A stretch of DNA of 64,000 nt from Maribacter sp. PR1. GTDB taxonomy: Bacteria > Bacteroidota > Bacteroidia > Flavobacteriales > Flavobacteriaceae. The DNA lies in NCBI RefSeq assembly GCF_028464145.1, contig NZ_JAQPCG010000006.1, positions 310,001 through 374,000 of the forward strand. Direction: 5' to 3'. The notes below the pieces were generated by a model, which worked only from the letters and a program-made list of their open reading frames with translations, made no database searches and was not told the origin of the DNA. Made by a program: the position numbers and the translations under genes. Below, piece by piece: positions 15,609-24,489 of this stretch (the stretch's first letter is position 1; the number at the start of each line of letters is the position of its first letter).

Positions 15609-16375
15609 TACGCCCCAGTTTTAGCTATTCCAATAAAGGCATCGATAGTGTTGGCCGCTTCGGAGTTAGAAAATTCATCTTTAATTCGTTGAAAATATTC
15701 TAGTGCTTTAGTGTTATTACCCATTTCCAAAGCGGTAACACCTGCCTTGTAAAGGAATTTTGGAGTTGTATAGTCATTTGTACTATGAGCAAAGGCAGAT
15801 TCGTAATAACCCAAAGCATCCGATGGTTGGTCTAGTTGCATAAAAGCGTCTCCAAGACCTCCTTTTGCCAAAGCCCCCAGTATATCATCATCTGAATTAA
15901 AGTCTTCCAGATAATCGATTGCTTCTTGATACTTATTCATATTCAAGTAGGACATACCTGCCGAATAGCTAGCAAGATTAGCCGCTTTGGTACCATTGTA
16001 TTCCTCTATAATATCTAGAAAACCATATTTACCTTCTCCACCTTCCAATGCTAAAGTGAACAAAGAATCTTTGGCGGTAGTGCTTGTCAAAGCTTGGTCA
16101 AAATATTGCTGAGGGTAATACATTTCATTGGCTGCATTAGCCTCTTTTGGTTTCAAAACGAATTGGCTATATGCCAAGTATCCCAATACCGCCACCGCAA
16201 TAACACCTATTGTACCTAAAATATAATTCTGATTCTTAGAAACCCACTCCTCGGTTTTAGAGGCGCCTTCATCCAACGAACTAAAAACTTCGGCAGTTGT
16301 ACTTTCCTGTTCCTCAAACTCCTGAGCCTCAACCTTTGTTTTGGGTTTAAATCCTCTTTTCTTATATGTTGCCAT
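15608..16375 (-). CDS. Membrane-anchored tetratricopeptide repeat protein
   Basis: Bitopic protein: a basic N terminus (ATYKKRGFKPKTK), an acidic segment, one membrane span (about 48-72, GTIGVIAVAVLGYLAYSQF) and an outward-facing domain with TPR-like helix pairs (for example YLNMNKYQEAIDYLEDF and YKAGVTALEMGNNTKALEYF). The architecture resembles YfgM-like chaperone partners, but the function is not established. I reject the upstream TTG at 16423 because it is the -33 element of the promoter; the ATG at 16375 gives a 256-residue protein. It is divergent from recF and overlaps ribH by one base. Confidence 0.82.
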   Translation of the reverse strand: MATYKKRGFKPKTKVEAQEFEEQESTTAEVFSSLDEGASKTEEWVSKNQNYILGTIGVIAVAVLGYLAYSQFVLKPKEANAANEMYYPQQYFDQALTSTTAKDSLFTLALEGGEGKYGFLDIIEEYNGTKAANLASYSAGMSYLNMNKYQEAIDYLEDFNSDDDILGALAKGGLGDAFMQLDQPSDALGYYESAFAHSTNDYTTPKFLYKAGVTALEMGNNTKALEYFQRIKDEFSNSEAANTIDAFIGIAKTGA

Positions 16376-16395
16376 CTCTAATTTTATTGGTCGCG

Positions 16396-16423
16396 CAAAA
16401 ATAAAGTTTTTATTGAAATCCAA
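16396..16423 (-). promoter_or_regulatory. Promoter of the TPR-ribH unit
   Basis: On the minus strand TTG (16423-16421) is followed after 17 bp by a perfect TATTTTTG (16403-16396). The box ends 20 nt before the ATG at 16375. This is one of the best -33/-7 pairs in the window. Confidence 0.8.
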
Positions 16424-16447
16424 TAGTGTATTTATTCGTTATTTTTG
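16413..16447 (+). promoter_or_regulatory. Promoter of the recF operon
   Basis: TATTTTTG at 16440-16447 is a perfect -7 box; a TTG at 16413-16415 lies 24 bp upstream, slightly long. Its -33 region overlaps that of the divergent TPR promoter. The leader to ATG 16499 is about 45 nt. Confidence 0.65.
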
Positions 16448-16498
16448 GAAGTCTTGTTAGCTAATGCTCAAACACCGACGAAAAACCTATTATTTTTA

Positions 16499-17584
16499 AT
16501 GTTTCTTAAAAATCTTTCCCTTCTTAATTACAAAAACTTTGAATCCAAAAATCTAGAATTTGATTCAAAAATTAACTGCTTCGTAGGTGATAATGGGGTA
16601 GGTAAAACCAATATTTTAGATTCGATTTATCATCTTTCCTTTGGTAAAAGTTACTTTAATCCGGTTTCGTCCCAAAACATTAAACACGGTACGGAATTTT
16701 TCGTAATCGAAGGAATATTTCAAAAAGCAGACAAAGAAGAGAAAATAGTTTGCAGCCTCAAAAAAGGTAGTAAAAAGATTATCAAGAGAAACGGCAAACC
16801 TTATGAGCGATTCGCAGATCACATTGGGGTCTTGCCTCTTGTTATAATATCCCCAGCAGACCGAGATTTAATTTTAGAAGGTAGCGATGTTCGCAGAAAA
16901 TTTATGGATGGTGTTATTTCCCAGTCCGATAAGGAGTATTTGCAATCACTAATCAATTACAATAAAGTATTATCGCAACGTAATGCACTGTTAAAATACT
17001 TTGCAGCCAACCACACTTTTGATAAGACTACACTAAATGTCTACAATGAGCAATTGGAAAGGTATGGTACAGATATCTTTACAAAACGATTGAAGTTTCT
17101 AGATGAGTTCATCCCTATTTTTAAAGAACAATATATCGCTATTACCAATAATACAGAGGAAGTAAATCTTACCTATGACAGTAAACTGATAGACGAAGAG
17201 CTTAAAACTTTATTAGAGAATAATATTGATAAGGACAAAGCATTACAATATACGAGTGTCGGAATACACAAGGATGACCTGAATTTTACCATCAGGGACT
17301 ATCCCATTAAAAAATTTGGAAGCCAAGGTCAGCAAAAATCCTTTTTAATTGCCTTGAAATTTGCCCAATTTCACTTTATGCAGGAAATATCGAAGACTAA
17401 GCCCATTTTAATTTTGGACGATATTTTCGATAAATTGGACGAACACCGAGTTTCCCACATTATTTCACTAGTTAACCAAGAAAATTTTGGGCAAATATTT
17501 GTAAGTGACACCCACGCAGAAAGAACTGAAGCGGTGGTGAAAAAAATTCATCAAACTTATAAAATCTTCAAACTTGAGTCATGA
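16499..17584 (+). CDS. recF: DNA replication/repair protein RecF
   Basis: SMC-like ATPase that helps load RecA at gaps. It begins [20 protein letters not shown], the usual RecF N terminus, followed by Walker [13 protein letters not shown] (about 31-42). The signature [16 protein letters not shown] and Walker [16 protein letters not shown] lie near the C terminus. From ATG 16499 the protein has 361 residues, typical of the family. The in-frame TTG at 16445 is the end of the -7 box and is not a start. The stop overlaps the next gene by 4 bases (ATGA). Confidence 0.96.
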   Translation: MFLKNLSLLNYKNFESKNLEFDSKINCFVGDNGVGKTNILDSIYHLSFGKSYFNPVSSQNIKHGTEFFVIEGIFQKADKEEKIVCSLKKGSKKIIKRNGKPYERFADHIGVLPLVIISPADRDLILEGSDVRRKFMDGVISQSDKEYLQSLINYNKVLSQRNALLKYFAANHTFDKTTLNVYNEQLERYGTDIFTKRLKFLDEFIPIFKEQYIAITNNTEEVNLTYDSKLIDEELKTLLENNIDKDKALQYTSVGIHKDDLNFTIRDYPIKKFGSQGQQKSFLIALKFAQFHFMQEISKTKPILILDDIFDKLDEHRVSHIISLVNQENFGQIFVSDTHAERTEAVVKKIHQTYKIFKLES

Positions 17585-17997
17585 AAAGATTTTTGCTTTT
17601 AACCCTACTTATTGGCATGTCCTGTTCCCATAACATAAGTAAGGAAAAATTAGACCTTTTAAACGGTTATTGGGAAATCCAGGAAGTTGAATTCCCAAAC
17701 GGGGAGAAAAAAGAATACCAAATGAGTGCTGTGGTCGATTATATTCAATTGGATAATCTCCAAGGGTATAAAAAAAAAGTGGTTCCGAAATTTGATGGGA
17801 GTTTTGAAACTTCAGATGATGCAGAAGCCTTCAAAATAATAGAAAGAAATGAAAAATTCCTTATAAAATATGAGAATCCATTGAGCGAATGGGAAGAAAG
17901 TCTTATATCTTTATCCTCCGATAATTTCTCCGTAAAAAACCCTGACGGCTTAATTTATCACTTCAAACGTTTTGAACCCCTAAAATTAGACCTTTAA
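17581..17997 (+). CDS. Small lipoprotein of unknown function
   Basis: 138 residues with a lipoprotein signal peptide ([12 protein letters not shown], acylated Cys at 15). The mature part reads like a small beta-rich, lipocalin-like domain ([20 protein letters not shown], then several short strands), a pattern seen in lipocalin-like DUFs; this is inference. It starts on the recF stop (ATGA overlap) and its own stop overlaps the DUF721 start, so the three genes are coupled. A link between an envelope lipoprotein and replication proteins is unexplained. Confidence 0.75.
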   Translation: MKRFLLLTLLIGMSCSHNISKEKLDLLNGYWEIQEVEFPNGEKKEYQMSAVVDYIQLDNLQGYKKKVVPKFDGSFETSDDAEAFKIIERNEKFLIKYENPLSEWEESLISLSSDNFSVKNPDGLIYHFKRFEPLKLDL

Positions 17998-18293
17998 TGT
18001 CACGTAGAGAAAATGACCATTTAAACATGTCTGATGCACTTTCGGCCTTTTTAAAGAAAAACAATCTTCAAGAAGGAATGGATAAGGTGGATGTGAGGAC
18101 TGCTTGGGCCAGATTAATGGGAAATGGTGTAGAGAACTATACAACGGCCGTGGAGCTTAAAAAAGAAACCTTATTTGTATCCCTCTCCTCCTCGGTTTTA
18201 AGGGAAGAATTAGGGTTGGGAAAGACAAAAATTATCTCTATGCTCAACGAAGAACTGGGAAAAGACCTTATCAAAAAACTGGTACTCCGCTAA
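17997..18293 (+). CDS. DUF721 / DciA-like protein
   Basis: 98-residue DUF721 protein. The superfamily includes DciA, which helps load the replicative helicase DnaB, and neighbourhood with recF fits DNA replication. Recognisable features are LSAFLKKNNLQEGMDKVDV, the WARLMGNGVENYT segment and the KKETLFVSLSSSVLREELG strand, all in the usual order. It is the last gene of the recF operon; a strong hairpin terminator follows 20 bp after the stop. Whether it is the functional DciA of this organism is not proven. Confidence 0.83.
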   Translation: MSRRENDHLNMSDALSAFLKKNNLQEGMDKVDVRTAWARLMGNGVENYTTAVELKKETLFVSLSSSVLREELGLGKTKIISMLNEELGKDLIKKLVLR

Positions 18294-18312
18294 AACTTAG
18301 TTTCATAAAAAC

Positions 18313-18343
18313 AAAAGACCGGCCCATTAAAAGCCGGTCTTTT
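18313..18343. terminator. Bidirectional terminator between DUF721 and ndk
   Basis: AAAAGACCGGC and GCCGGTCTTTT form a perfect 11-bp stem with a 9-base loop; a T-run follows on the plus strand and the A-run gives one on the minus strand. It serves the two convergent genes. Confidence 0.9.
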
Positions 18344-18363
18344 TGTAACAAACTTATTTTACT

Positions 18364-18783
18364 CTAGTAGATTTCCCTGCCTGAAAAATGGAAGGCACCT
18401 TCTACAGCTGCATTCTCATCACTATCCGAACCGTGTATTGCATTCTCTGCAATATCGGTTGCGAACATTTTTCGAATAGTTCCTTCGGCGGCCTCTGCTG
18501 GATTTGTAGCTCCTATTAAAGCCCTAAAATCTTCTACCGCATTTTCCTTTTCCAAAATAGCCGAAACAATGGGACCTCTGGTCATAAAGTCCACCAATTC
18601 CCCAAAGAAAGGTCTTTCCTTGTGAATCGCATAGAATTCCTGAGCATCCCTCATACTCAACTGAGTATATTTCATAGCTACAATTTTAAAGCCAGCAGCT
18701 GTAATTTTTTCTAAAATGGCACCAATATGACCGTTTTCAACGGCATCTGGCTTTATCATTGTAAATGTTCTATTTGTAGTCAT
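18364..18783 (-). CDS. ndk: Nucleoside diphosphate kinase
   Basis: Transfers the gamma-phosphate between nucleoside tri- and diphosphates through a phosphohistidine. The N terminus [11 protein letters not shown], the Kpn-loop region and [12 protein letters not shown] with the catalytic His (about 115) are all present. 139 residues is the standard length. It is monocistronic, with its own strong promoter and a shared terminator. Confidence 0.98.
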   Translation of the reverse strand: MTTNRTFTMIKPDAVENGHIGAILEKITAAGFKIVAMKYTQLSMRDAQEFYAIHKERPFFGELVDFMTRGPIVSAILEKENAVEDFRALIGATNPAEAAEGTIRKMFATDIAENAIHGSDSDENAAVEGAFHFSGREIY

Positions 18784-18799
18784 TTCTTTTAATTTTGCG

Positions 18800-18829
18800 C
18801 AAAAATACGCTTTTCCCTAAAAACAGCAA
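18800..18829 (-). promoter_or_regulatory. Promoter of ndk
   Basis: On the minus strand TTG (18829-18827), a 19-bp spacer and a perfect TATTTTTG (18807-18800). The box ends 16 nt before the ATG. It matches the Bacteroidota housekeeping consensus closely. Confidence 0.8.
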
Positions 18830-18904
18830 CTTTATGGCGCTTTACCAAACCGTTATTTACAAGCATTTTGAATTTAACTATTAACTCCTTTTACTATTAA
18901 ATTG

Positions 18905-18912
18905 TATCTTTG
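18905..18912 (+). promoter_or_regulatory. -7 box of the nrnA-gldI-PPIase operon
   Basis: TATCTTTG matches TAnnTTTG and ends 5 nt before the nrnA ATG, so the transcript is predicted to be leaderless. The -33 position shows TTA rather than TTG. Confidence 0.6.
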
Positions 18913-18917
18913 CGCCC

Positions 18918-19934
18918 ATGAATTTTGAGCAAATAGAGGCACTAAAGCAATTGCTTTCCACTTCAAAAAGGATAGCTATTGTTCCACATAAAAATCCGGA
19001 TGGCGATGCAATTGGCTCCACATTAGCTCTTTGCCACTATTTGACAAAAAAGGGACATCACGCCCATGTTATAGCACCGAATGATTTTCCAAAATTTTTA
19101 AAATGGATGCCGGGAGCCAACAGGGTTTTCAATTTTGAGCGGCATAACACAGAAACCAAAAAAATTATTGCGGAGGCCGAATTGATATTCACTTTGGACT
19201 TTAATGATTTTGGAAGGGTAGGTCAAATGGCGGAAAGTCTTGAAAACGCCTCGGCCAAATACATTATGGTGGACCATCACCAGCAACCCTCCGATTATGC
19301 AGATATTACCTATTCTGACGTTCTTATGAGCTCCACATGTGAAATGGTCTACAATCTTATTGGGTATATGGGTGATTTGGATGTAATCGATGAGGATATC
19401 GCTAACTGCATCTATACAGGGATTATGACCGATACAGGTTCTTTTAAATTTAAAGCGACTACTAGCCAAACGCATCGTGTTGTGGCAGACTTAATGGATA
19501 AAGGAGCAAATAATACTGAAATCCATGAACGAATATACGACACCAACTCCCCCAGTAGGTTGCACTTGTTAGGATGTGCCTTAAAAAACATGGTTATTCT
19601 GGAAGAATTTAATACCGCCTACATTTCATTAACACAAGAAGAACTAGACCACTACAGTTACGAAAAAGGTGATACCGAAGGTTTTGTAAATTATGGGCTT
19701 ACCTTGGACAAAATACGCTTTGCGGTCATCTTTATTGAAAACAAGGAAGAAGGGATATTTAAAATATCATTCAGGTCCGTTGGGAATTTCTCTGTAAATG
19801 AATTTGCCAGAAATCATTTTCATGGCGGTGGACACACCAATGCCGCCGGAGGTAGAAGTGAAAGCAATTTAGAAGAAACAATTAACCATTTTGTTTCCTT
19901 ATTGCCGCAATACAAAAAAGCATTGACAGAATGA
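18918..19934 (+). CDS. nrnA: DHH-family oligoribonuclease / PAP phosphatase
   Basis: Degrades short oligonucleotides and can remove the 3'-phosphate of pAp; Mn-dependent. DHH motifs are visible in order: VPHKNPDGDAIGS (about 23-35), FTLDFNDFGR, the namesake MVDHHQQPSDY (about 116) and GIMTDTGSFKF. The C-terminal DHHA1 domain has HFHGGGHTNAAGG (about 303-315). 338 residues is typical. The gene overlaps gldI by 4 bases (ATGA), so the operon is tight. Confidence 0.94.
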   Translation: MNFEQIEALKQLLSTSKRIAIVPHKNPDGDAIGSTLALCHYLTKKGHHAHVIAPNDFPKFLKWMPGANRVFNFERHNTETKKIIAEAELIFTLDFNDFGRVGQMAESLENASAKYIMVDHHQQPSDYADITYSDVLMSSTCEMVYNLIGYMGDLDVIDEDIANCIYTGIMTDTGSFKFKATTSQTHRVVADLMDKGANNTEIHERIYDTNSPSRLHLLGCALKNMVILEEFNTAYISLTQEELDHYSYEKGDTEGFVNYGLTLDKIRFAVIFIENKEEGIFKISFRSVGNFSVNEFARNHFHGGGHTNAAGGRSESNLEETINHFVSLLPQYKKALTE

Positions 19935-20482
19935 GAGCACTTGGCATACTTTTTATTTCAGTTATACTTTTTAGCTGTGATGGTCCTGAACCCCGAAAAC
20001 CGGTTCAAAGAAAAAGTGGAAGCTACTTTAAAGCCTCTATCGAAAGGAGTCGAAAACTTTTGGAAGTCGAGGAAAAAAAGATTCAGGAGATTATTACAAA
20101 CGATTCCTTAAAACATTATACCCACAGTGCTTCCGGTTCTTGGTATCATTATTTAAGGGTTAACGATTCTTCTGATTATACCCCTAAAACGGATGACCTT
20201 GTAACGTTTAATTACAATGTACTTACCTTAGATAACGACACATTGTATTCCGAATCTGAAATTGGAACTGTTACCTATAAAGTAGATAAACAAGAGCTAT
20301 TTCTAGGACTTAGGGCCGCTATAAAATTATTAAAGGAGAATGAAAAGGCGACTTTTCTCTTTCCTTCTTCCATCGCTTTTGGGTATCATGGAGACAACAA
20401 TAAAGTAGGAACAAACGTTCCCTTAAAATCAACAATTTCCATATTAAACATTGAAAAACAAGAGAGTAATTTAGAAGAATAA
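19931..20482 (+). CDS. gldI: Gliding motility-associated peptidyl-prolyl isomerase lipoprotein GldI
   Basis: FKBP-type lipoprotein. In Flavobacterium johnsoniae GldI is needed for gliding and type IX secretion. A lipoprotein signal (LFISVILFSCDGPEP, Cys at 16) leads into a helical linker and then an FKBP domain (about 75-175) with DLVTFNYNVLTLDNDTLYSE, FLGLRAAIKLLKENEKATF and SIAFGYHG. The aromatic set of the FKBP pocket is only partly kept, so isomerase activity is uncertain. Presence of gldI suggests a type IX secretion system and perhaps gliding, although no other gld or spr gene lies in the window. Confidence 0.85.
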   Translation: MRALGILFISVILFSCDGPEPRKPVQRKSGSYFKASIERSRKLLEVEEKKIQEIITNDSLKHYTHSASGSWYHYLRVNDSSDYTPKTDDLVTFNYNVLTLDNDTLYSESEIGTVTYKVDKQELFLGLRAAIKLLKENEKATFLFPSSIAFGYHGDNNKVGTNVPLKSTISILNIEKQESNLEE

Positions 20483-20491
20483 ACAAATATT

Positions 20492-21634
20492 ATGATAAAA
20501 AAAGTTTACTTATTGGCAGTTATTGCCATCATTATGGCAAGTTGTAAAACCAGCCAAAGAGCAGATTTAGGCGATGGTCTCTTTGCAGATATCAAAACCT
20601 CTATGGGTGACATTGTTGTAAAATTGGAACATGGTAAAACTCCGGTAACCGTAGCAAATTTTGTTTCCTTGGCAGAGGGAAATAGTCCCTTCGTTAGTGA
20701 ACAATATAAAGGAAAGAAATACTATGATGGACTAACCTTTCATAGGGTAATGAAGGACTTTATGATACAAGGCGGTGATCCGCTAGCAAATGGCACAGGC
20801 GGTCCAGGCTATAAATTCATGGACGAGTTCAATGATTCCTTAATCCATGGTGATAAAGGCATCCTATCCATGGCCAATCCGGGTCCAAATTCCAATGGGA
20901 GTCAATTTTTTATAACCCATGCTCCAACACCCTGGTTGGATAATAGACATAGTGTATTTGGAAAAGTCGTTGAAGGAATGGATGTTGTAGATTCAATTGC
21001 AAATGTTGAAGTAGCTGCTGGAAGCAACAAACCGGTAGTGCCTGTAACCATGAATACGATTGAAATCATCAGAAATGGCAAGGAAGCCAGAAAATTTGAT
21101 GCCGTTAAGGTTATGTCCGACTATTTCGATGGTGAAGAGGAGCGTCTTGCCGCCATTGAAAAAGAAAAACAGGAAAAACAGGCTGAAATAATTAAGGTAA
21201 AGGAAGATTTTGTATCCACTACCGAAAAGCAAAAAGAGAATGCCAAAACTTTTTCTTCGGGACTAAAACTAGTTCAGTTAGAAGAAGGAGACGGGGAAAA
21301 ACCTAAAGTCGGTCAAAAAGTATTGGTCATGTACTCTGGATATCTTCCAGATGGTACTTTATTTGAAAGTAATTATGAGGAAGTAGCACGTAAGTATGAT
21401 ATGTTCGACGAACGTAGGCAACAAGGTGGAGGATACTTTCCTGCGCCCATGGACTATAGCCCAGACTCCGGTTTAATCGCTGGATTTAAAGAAGGTATGC
21501 TAACGATGAAAGTCGGTGACAAGGTAAGATTGTTTATTCCATCACATTTAGCATGGGGACCACAAGGTTCCGGTCCAATACCACCAAACTCCGATGTTGT
21601 ATTCGATATAGAAATCACAGGAATTCAAGAATAG
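20492..21634 (+). CDS. Chimeric cyclophilin-FKBP peptidyl-prolyl isomerase lipoprotein
   Basis: Two unrelated PPIase folds in one exported protein. A lipoprotein signal ends at ASCKTS (Cys 18). Residues about 30-200 are cyclophilin ([45 protein letters not shown]). A charged helical linker (about 205-245) follows. Residues about 255-380 are FKBP ([50 protein letters not shown]). Catalytic-type residues of both domains look intact. Cyclophilin-first chimeric immunophilins are known from Flavobacterium. It is the third gene of the nrnA-gldI operon and ends at a strong terminator, so it probably folds outer-envelope proteins together with GldI. Confidence 0.93.
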   Translation: MIKKVYLLAVIAIIMASCKTSQRADLGDGLFADIKTSMGDIVVKLEHGKTPVTVANFVSLAEGNSPFVSEQYKGKKYYDGLTFHRVMKDFMIQGGDPLANGTGGPGYKFMDEFNDSLIHGDKGILSMANPGPNSNGSQFFITHAPTPWLDNRHSVFGKVVEGMDVVDSIANVEVAAGSNKPVVPVTMNTIEIIRNGKEARKFDAVKVMSDYFDGEEERLAAIEKEKQEKQAEIIKVKEDFVSTTEKQKENAKTFSSGLKLVQLEEGDGEKPKVGQKVLVMYSGYLPDGTLFESNYEEVARKYDMFDERRQQGGGYFPAPMDYSPDSGLIAGFKEGMLTMKVGDKVRLFIPSHLAWGPQGSGPIPPNSDVVFDIEITGIQE

Positions 21635-21650
21635 TATTCGATACTACGTA

Positions 21651-21682
21651 AAAAAGCCGATTGTTAATTCAATCGGCTTTTT
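21651..21682. terminator. Bidirectional terminator between the PPIase and pepD
   Basis: AAAAAGCCGATTG and CAATCGGCTTTTT form a perfect 13-bp stem with loop TTAATT. The A- and T-runs make it usable from both directions; the flanking genes converge. Confidence 0.92.
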
Positions 21683-21687
21683 TCGTT

Positions 21688-23142
21688 TTATGGTGTTTGT
21701 TTTAAAATTTCTATCAAGAATTTCCAAAATTTTTGAACTGAACTGATACTTACACGTTCATCCGGTGAATGCGCCCCCTTTATAGTCGGACCAAAGCTTA
21801 CCATATCCATTTCTGGATAATTTTGTCCTAAAATACCACATTCCAAACCTGCATGGCAGGCAACAACTTCAGGTTCAGATGCAAAAAGATTGGTATAAAC
21901 ACTTCTAACCACCTTCAATATCTTGGAATCCATATTCGGATTCCATCCAGGGTAAGCACCAGAAAAGTCTACTGCAAAGCCACCTAATTCGAATACCGAT
22001 TTTAAGGAATTTGCCAAATCCATCTTGCCAGATTCCACGGAAGACCTTGTTAAACACCCAACAAGTATAGTGCCATTACCTACTGAGACCTTGGCGATAT
22101 TATTGGAAGTTTCAACCAAATCCTTCATTGAAGCGCTCATGCTATAAACCCCATTATGCAAACCATACATAATTTTTATAAACTTATCTTGAGCCTCCAA
22201 CTCCATAAGCTGCTCATTGGGCTTATCCAAATCTTCTACGGAAATCTCTAGCTTCGGTTCTTTTAACACTAACTCAGACTTGATTGTTGTAATCTCCCTA
22301 TCCATTATTTCCAAAAAGGCATTTTTCTGATTTTCATCAACATTTAATTTACAACTACTTTCCCTCGGAATGGCATTTCTTAACCCACCTCCAGAAATTT
22401 CCGCAATCCTGAAGTCAAGTTCATTTCCATTGTAGAGCAAACGATTCATAATTTTGTTGGCATTTCCCAGACCTCGATGAATGTCCATTCCACTATGCCC
22501 TCCAGAAAGACCTTTTACATTAATTTCAAGTCCTACTTCTTTAGGTAAAACCGATACTTCTTTATAGGTTCTCGTTGCCGTAACATCAATACCACCCGCA
22601 CAACCAATGTCGATTTCATCGTCCTCTTCGGTATCAAGATTTAATAAGATCTCACCTTTTAACAATCCTCCCTTAAGCCCAAAAGCTCCGGTCATACCGG
22701 TTTCCTCGTCAATAGTAAACAATGCTTCCAAGGGTGGATGTTGTATATCATCCGCCTCAAGTAAACTCATAATAGCAGCTACTCCCATGCCATTATCAGC
22801 GCCAAGGGTCGTTCCTTTTGCCTTGACCCAATCTTCCTCTATATACATTTGGATGCCTTGCTTATCAAAATCAAATTGGGTATCGGAATTCTTTTGGTGA
22901 ACCATATCCAAATGGGATTGTAAGATCACCGTTTTCTTATCAACCATTCCCGAACTTGCGGGCTTACGAATGATTACATTGCCCACCTCATCGCTCAGTG
23001 TTTCCAAACCAAGAGATTTTCCAAAATGAATCATAAATTCAATTACTCTTTCCTCTTTTTTCGAAGGTCTTGGAACCTCATTCAATTTTGCAAAATTCTT
23101 CCAAACACTTCTTGGGGTCAATTCAACTATTTCTTCGTTCAT
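21688..23142 (-). CDS. pepD: Aminoacyl-histidine dipeptidase (M20 family)
   Basis: Zinc-dependent cytosolic dipeptidase (carnosinase-like). Metal and catalytic motifs are intact: QSHLDMVHQ (His and following Asp), LGADNGMGVA, DEETGMTGAFGL with the Glu pair, and the late GPTIKGAHSPDERVS. The lid domain carries GLSGGHSGMDIHRG. I start at ATG 23142 (MNEEIVELTPRSVW), which is the usual N terminus; 14 more upstream codons are open but give an unusual hydrophobic extension. 484 residues is the family length. It is monocistronic and divergent from the DUF3810 gene. Confidence 0.95.
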   Translation of the reverse strand: MNEEIVELTPRSVWKNFAKLNEVPRPSKKEERVIEFMIHFGKSLGLETLSDEVGNVIIRKPASSGMVDKKTVILQSHLDMVHQKNSDTQFDFDKQGIQMYIEEDWVKAKGTTLGADNGMGVAAIMSLLEADDIQHPPLEALFTIDEETGMTGAFGLKGGLLKGEILLNLDTEEDDEIDIGCAGGIDVTATRTYKEVSVLPKEVGLEINVKGLSGGHSGMDIHRGLGNANKIMNRLLYNGNELDFRIAEISGGGLRNAIPRESSCKLNVDENQKNAFLEIMDREITTIKSELVLKEPKLEISVEDLDKPNEQLMELEAQDKFIKIMYGLHNGVYSMSASMKDLVETSNNIAKVSVGNGTILVGCLTRSSVESGKMDLANSLKSVFELGGFAVDFSGAYPGWNPNMDSKILKVVRSVYTNLFASEPEVVACHAGLECGILGQNYPEMDMVSFGPTIKGAHSPDERVSISSVQKFWKFLIEILKQTP

Positions 23143-23189
23143 GATTATCAAAATTTTGAGTAAAAATACGTACCATGATATCAATTCCC

Positions 23190-23197
23190 TATTTTTG
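23190..23197 (+). promoter_or_regulatory. -7 box of the DUF3810 gene
   Basis: TATTTTTG is a perfect TAnnTTTG box that ends 5 nt before ATG 23203, predicting a leaderless transcript. It lies within the upstream region of divergent pepD. Confidence 0.62.
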
Positions 23198-23202
23198 ACT
23201 AC

Positions 23203-24270
23203 ATGAAGATTTCCTTAAAAACTGCCATTGCAGTTTCATTAATCCCCCAAATCATTCTAGTAAAGTGGCTCGGCCAAAACACGGATTTCATCGAAAGGTA
23301 CTATAGCACTGGAGCATACCCCGCCATTTCAAAATTTTTTAGATTTCTATTTGGCTGGATTCCATTTTCGATGGGAGATATTATTTATTTCCTCCTGTTA
23401 TTAATTGCAATATGGTATCTATACAAAAATTGGATGCATATTAAAACCCAAAAGATTTCCTTTTTAAGGGATGTTATTATGGTGCTCTCCATAGCCTATT
23501 TAACCTTTCACTTATTATGGGGTTTTAATTACTATCGAAAACCGCTCTCAAATAAATTGGCATTGACCGAGAGTAAGGATTATCAAGAACTAGTAACTTT
23601 CACCCAAGAACTGATTTGTAAAACCAATACAATTCAGGAACAAATAGCTGGCGATACTATTCAAAAAATTGACATTCCCTATTCCCAAAAGGAAATGTTC
23701 TCCATGAGCATAAATGGCTATGAAAAGCTTGCCAAAAAGTTCCCATTTTTGACTTATGAAAAACCCAGCGTTAAGACTTCAATTTTTAGTACGGGATTAA
23801 CCTATATGGGATATGCCGGATATTTAAATCCTTTTACCAATGAAGCACAGGTGAATGGAATTTTACCAAATTTTAGATTTCCAATCGTTACGGGGCATGA
23901 AATAGGACATCAATTGGGCTATTCTGCTGAAAATGAAACGAATTTTATTGGATACTTGGTAACTTCAAACAACAACGATCCATATTTTCAATATGCGGCA
24001 TACGCCTACGTTTTGGGCTATTGTTTAAGTGATGTGAGGAGGGGTGATATTGAAGTTTTTGACCGACTATTCCTAAGCTTAAACCCAGGAGTAAGAGCCA
24101 ATTTCCAGGAAATGGCCTTGTTCTGGCAGAAATATGAAAACCCGATGGAACCAGTCTTTAAAGCTATTTTTAATTCTTTTTTAAAAGCCAACAACCAGTC
24201 GCAAGGAATTAAAAGTTACAATGGCGTAGTTTCCTTATTAATAGCATACCACAAGAAATATCCATTATGA
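23203..24270 (+). CDS. DUF3810 membrane protein with HExxH motif
   Basis: Putative membrane zinc protease, 355 residues. Three membrane helices lie in the first 115 residues (the first begins ISLKTAIAVSLIPQIILVK). The soluble part carries TGHEIGHQLGYSAENETNF (about 230-248), an HExxH zinc site with further acidic residues downstream, as in gluzincin-like peptidases. The substrate is unknown. The family is widespread in Bacteroidota. No partner gene is evident; it is flanked by pepD and by a 219-bp gap before the amidohydrolases. Peptidase activity is inferred from the motif only. Confidence 0.85.
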   Translation: MKISLKTAIAVSLIPQIILVKWLGQNTDFIERYYSTGAYPAISKFFRFLFGWIPFSMGDIIYFLLLLIAIWYLYKNWMHIKTQKISFLRDVIMVLSIAYLTFHLLWGFNYYRKPLSNKLALTESKDYQELVTFTQELICKTNTIQEQIAGDTIQKIDIPYSQKEMFSMSINGYEKLAKKFPFLTYEKPSVKTSIFSTGLTYMGYAGYLNPFTNEAQVNGILPNFRFPIVTGHEIGHQLGYSAENETNFIGYLVTSNNNDPYFQYAAYAYVLGYCLSDVRRGDIEVFDRLFLSLNPGVRANFQEMALFWQKYENPMEPVFKAIFNSFLKANNQSQGIKSYNGVVSLLIAYHKKYPL

Positions 24271-24489
24271 GGTCCTTTTAAATTTTTCCTTTAAAATGGC
24301 AATTATTCCTTATGCCATCATTAGAAGACTGACAAAATTTTAAGAATTTAGGTAAGAATACCCTATTTTATTTAAAATAAGGATTATGGATATTCAATTC
24401 CTTGATTTCAAGTGTTAAAAAAAACTAAAATCCATGTAAACCAGTTATTCAAGCCTTAATTTTAAAAGGACTAATCAAACGAACTCAAA

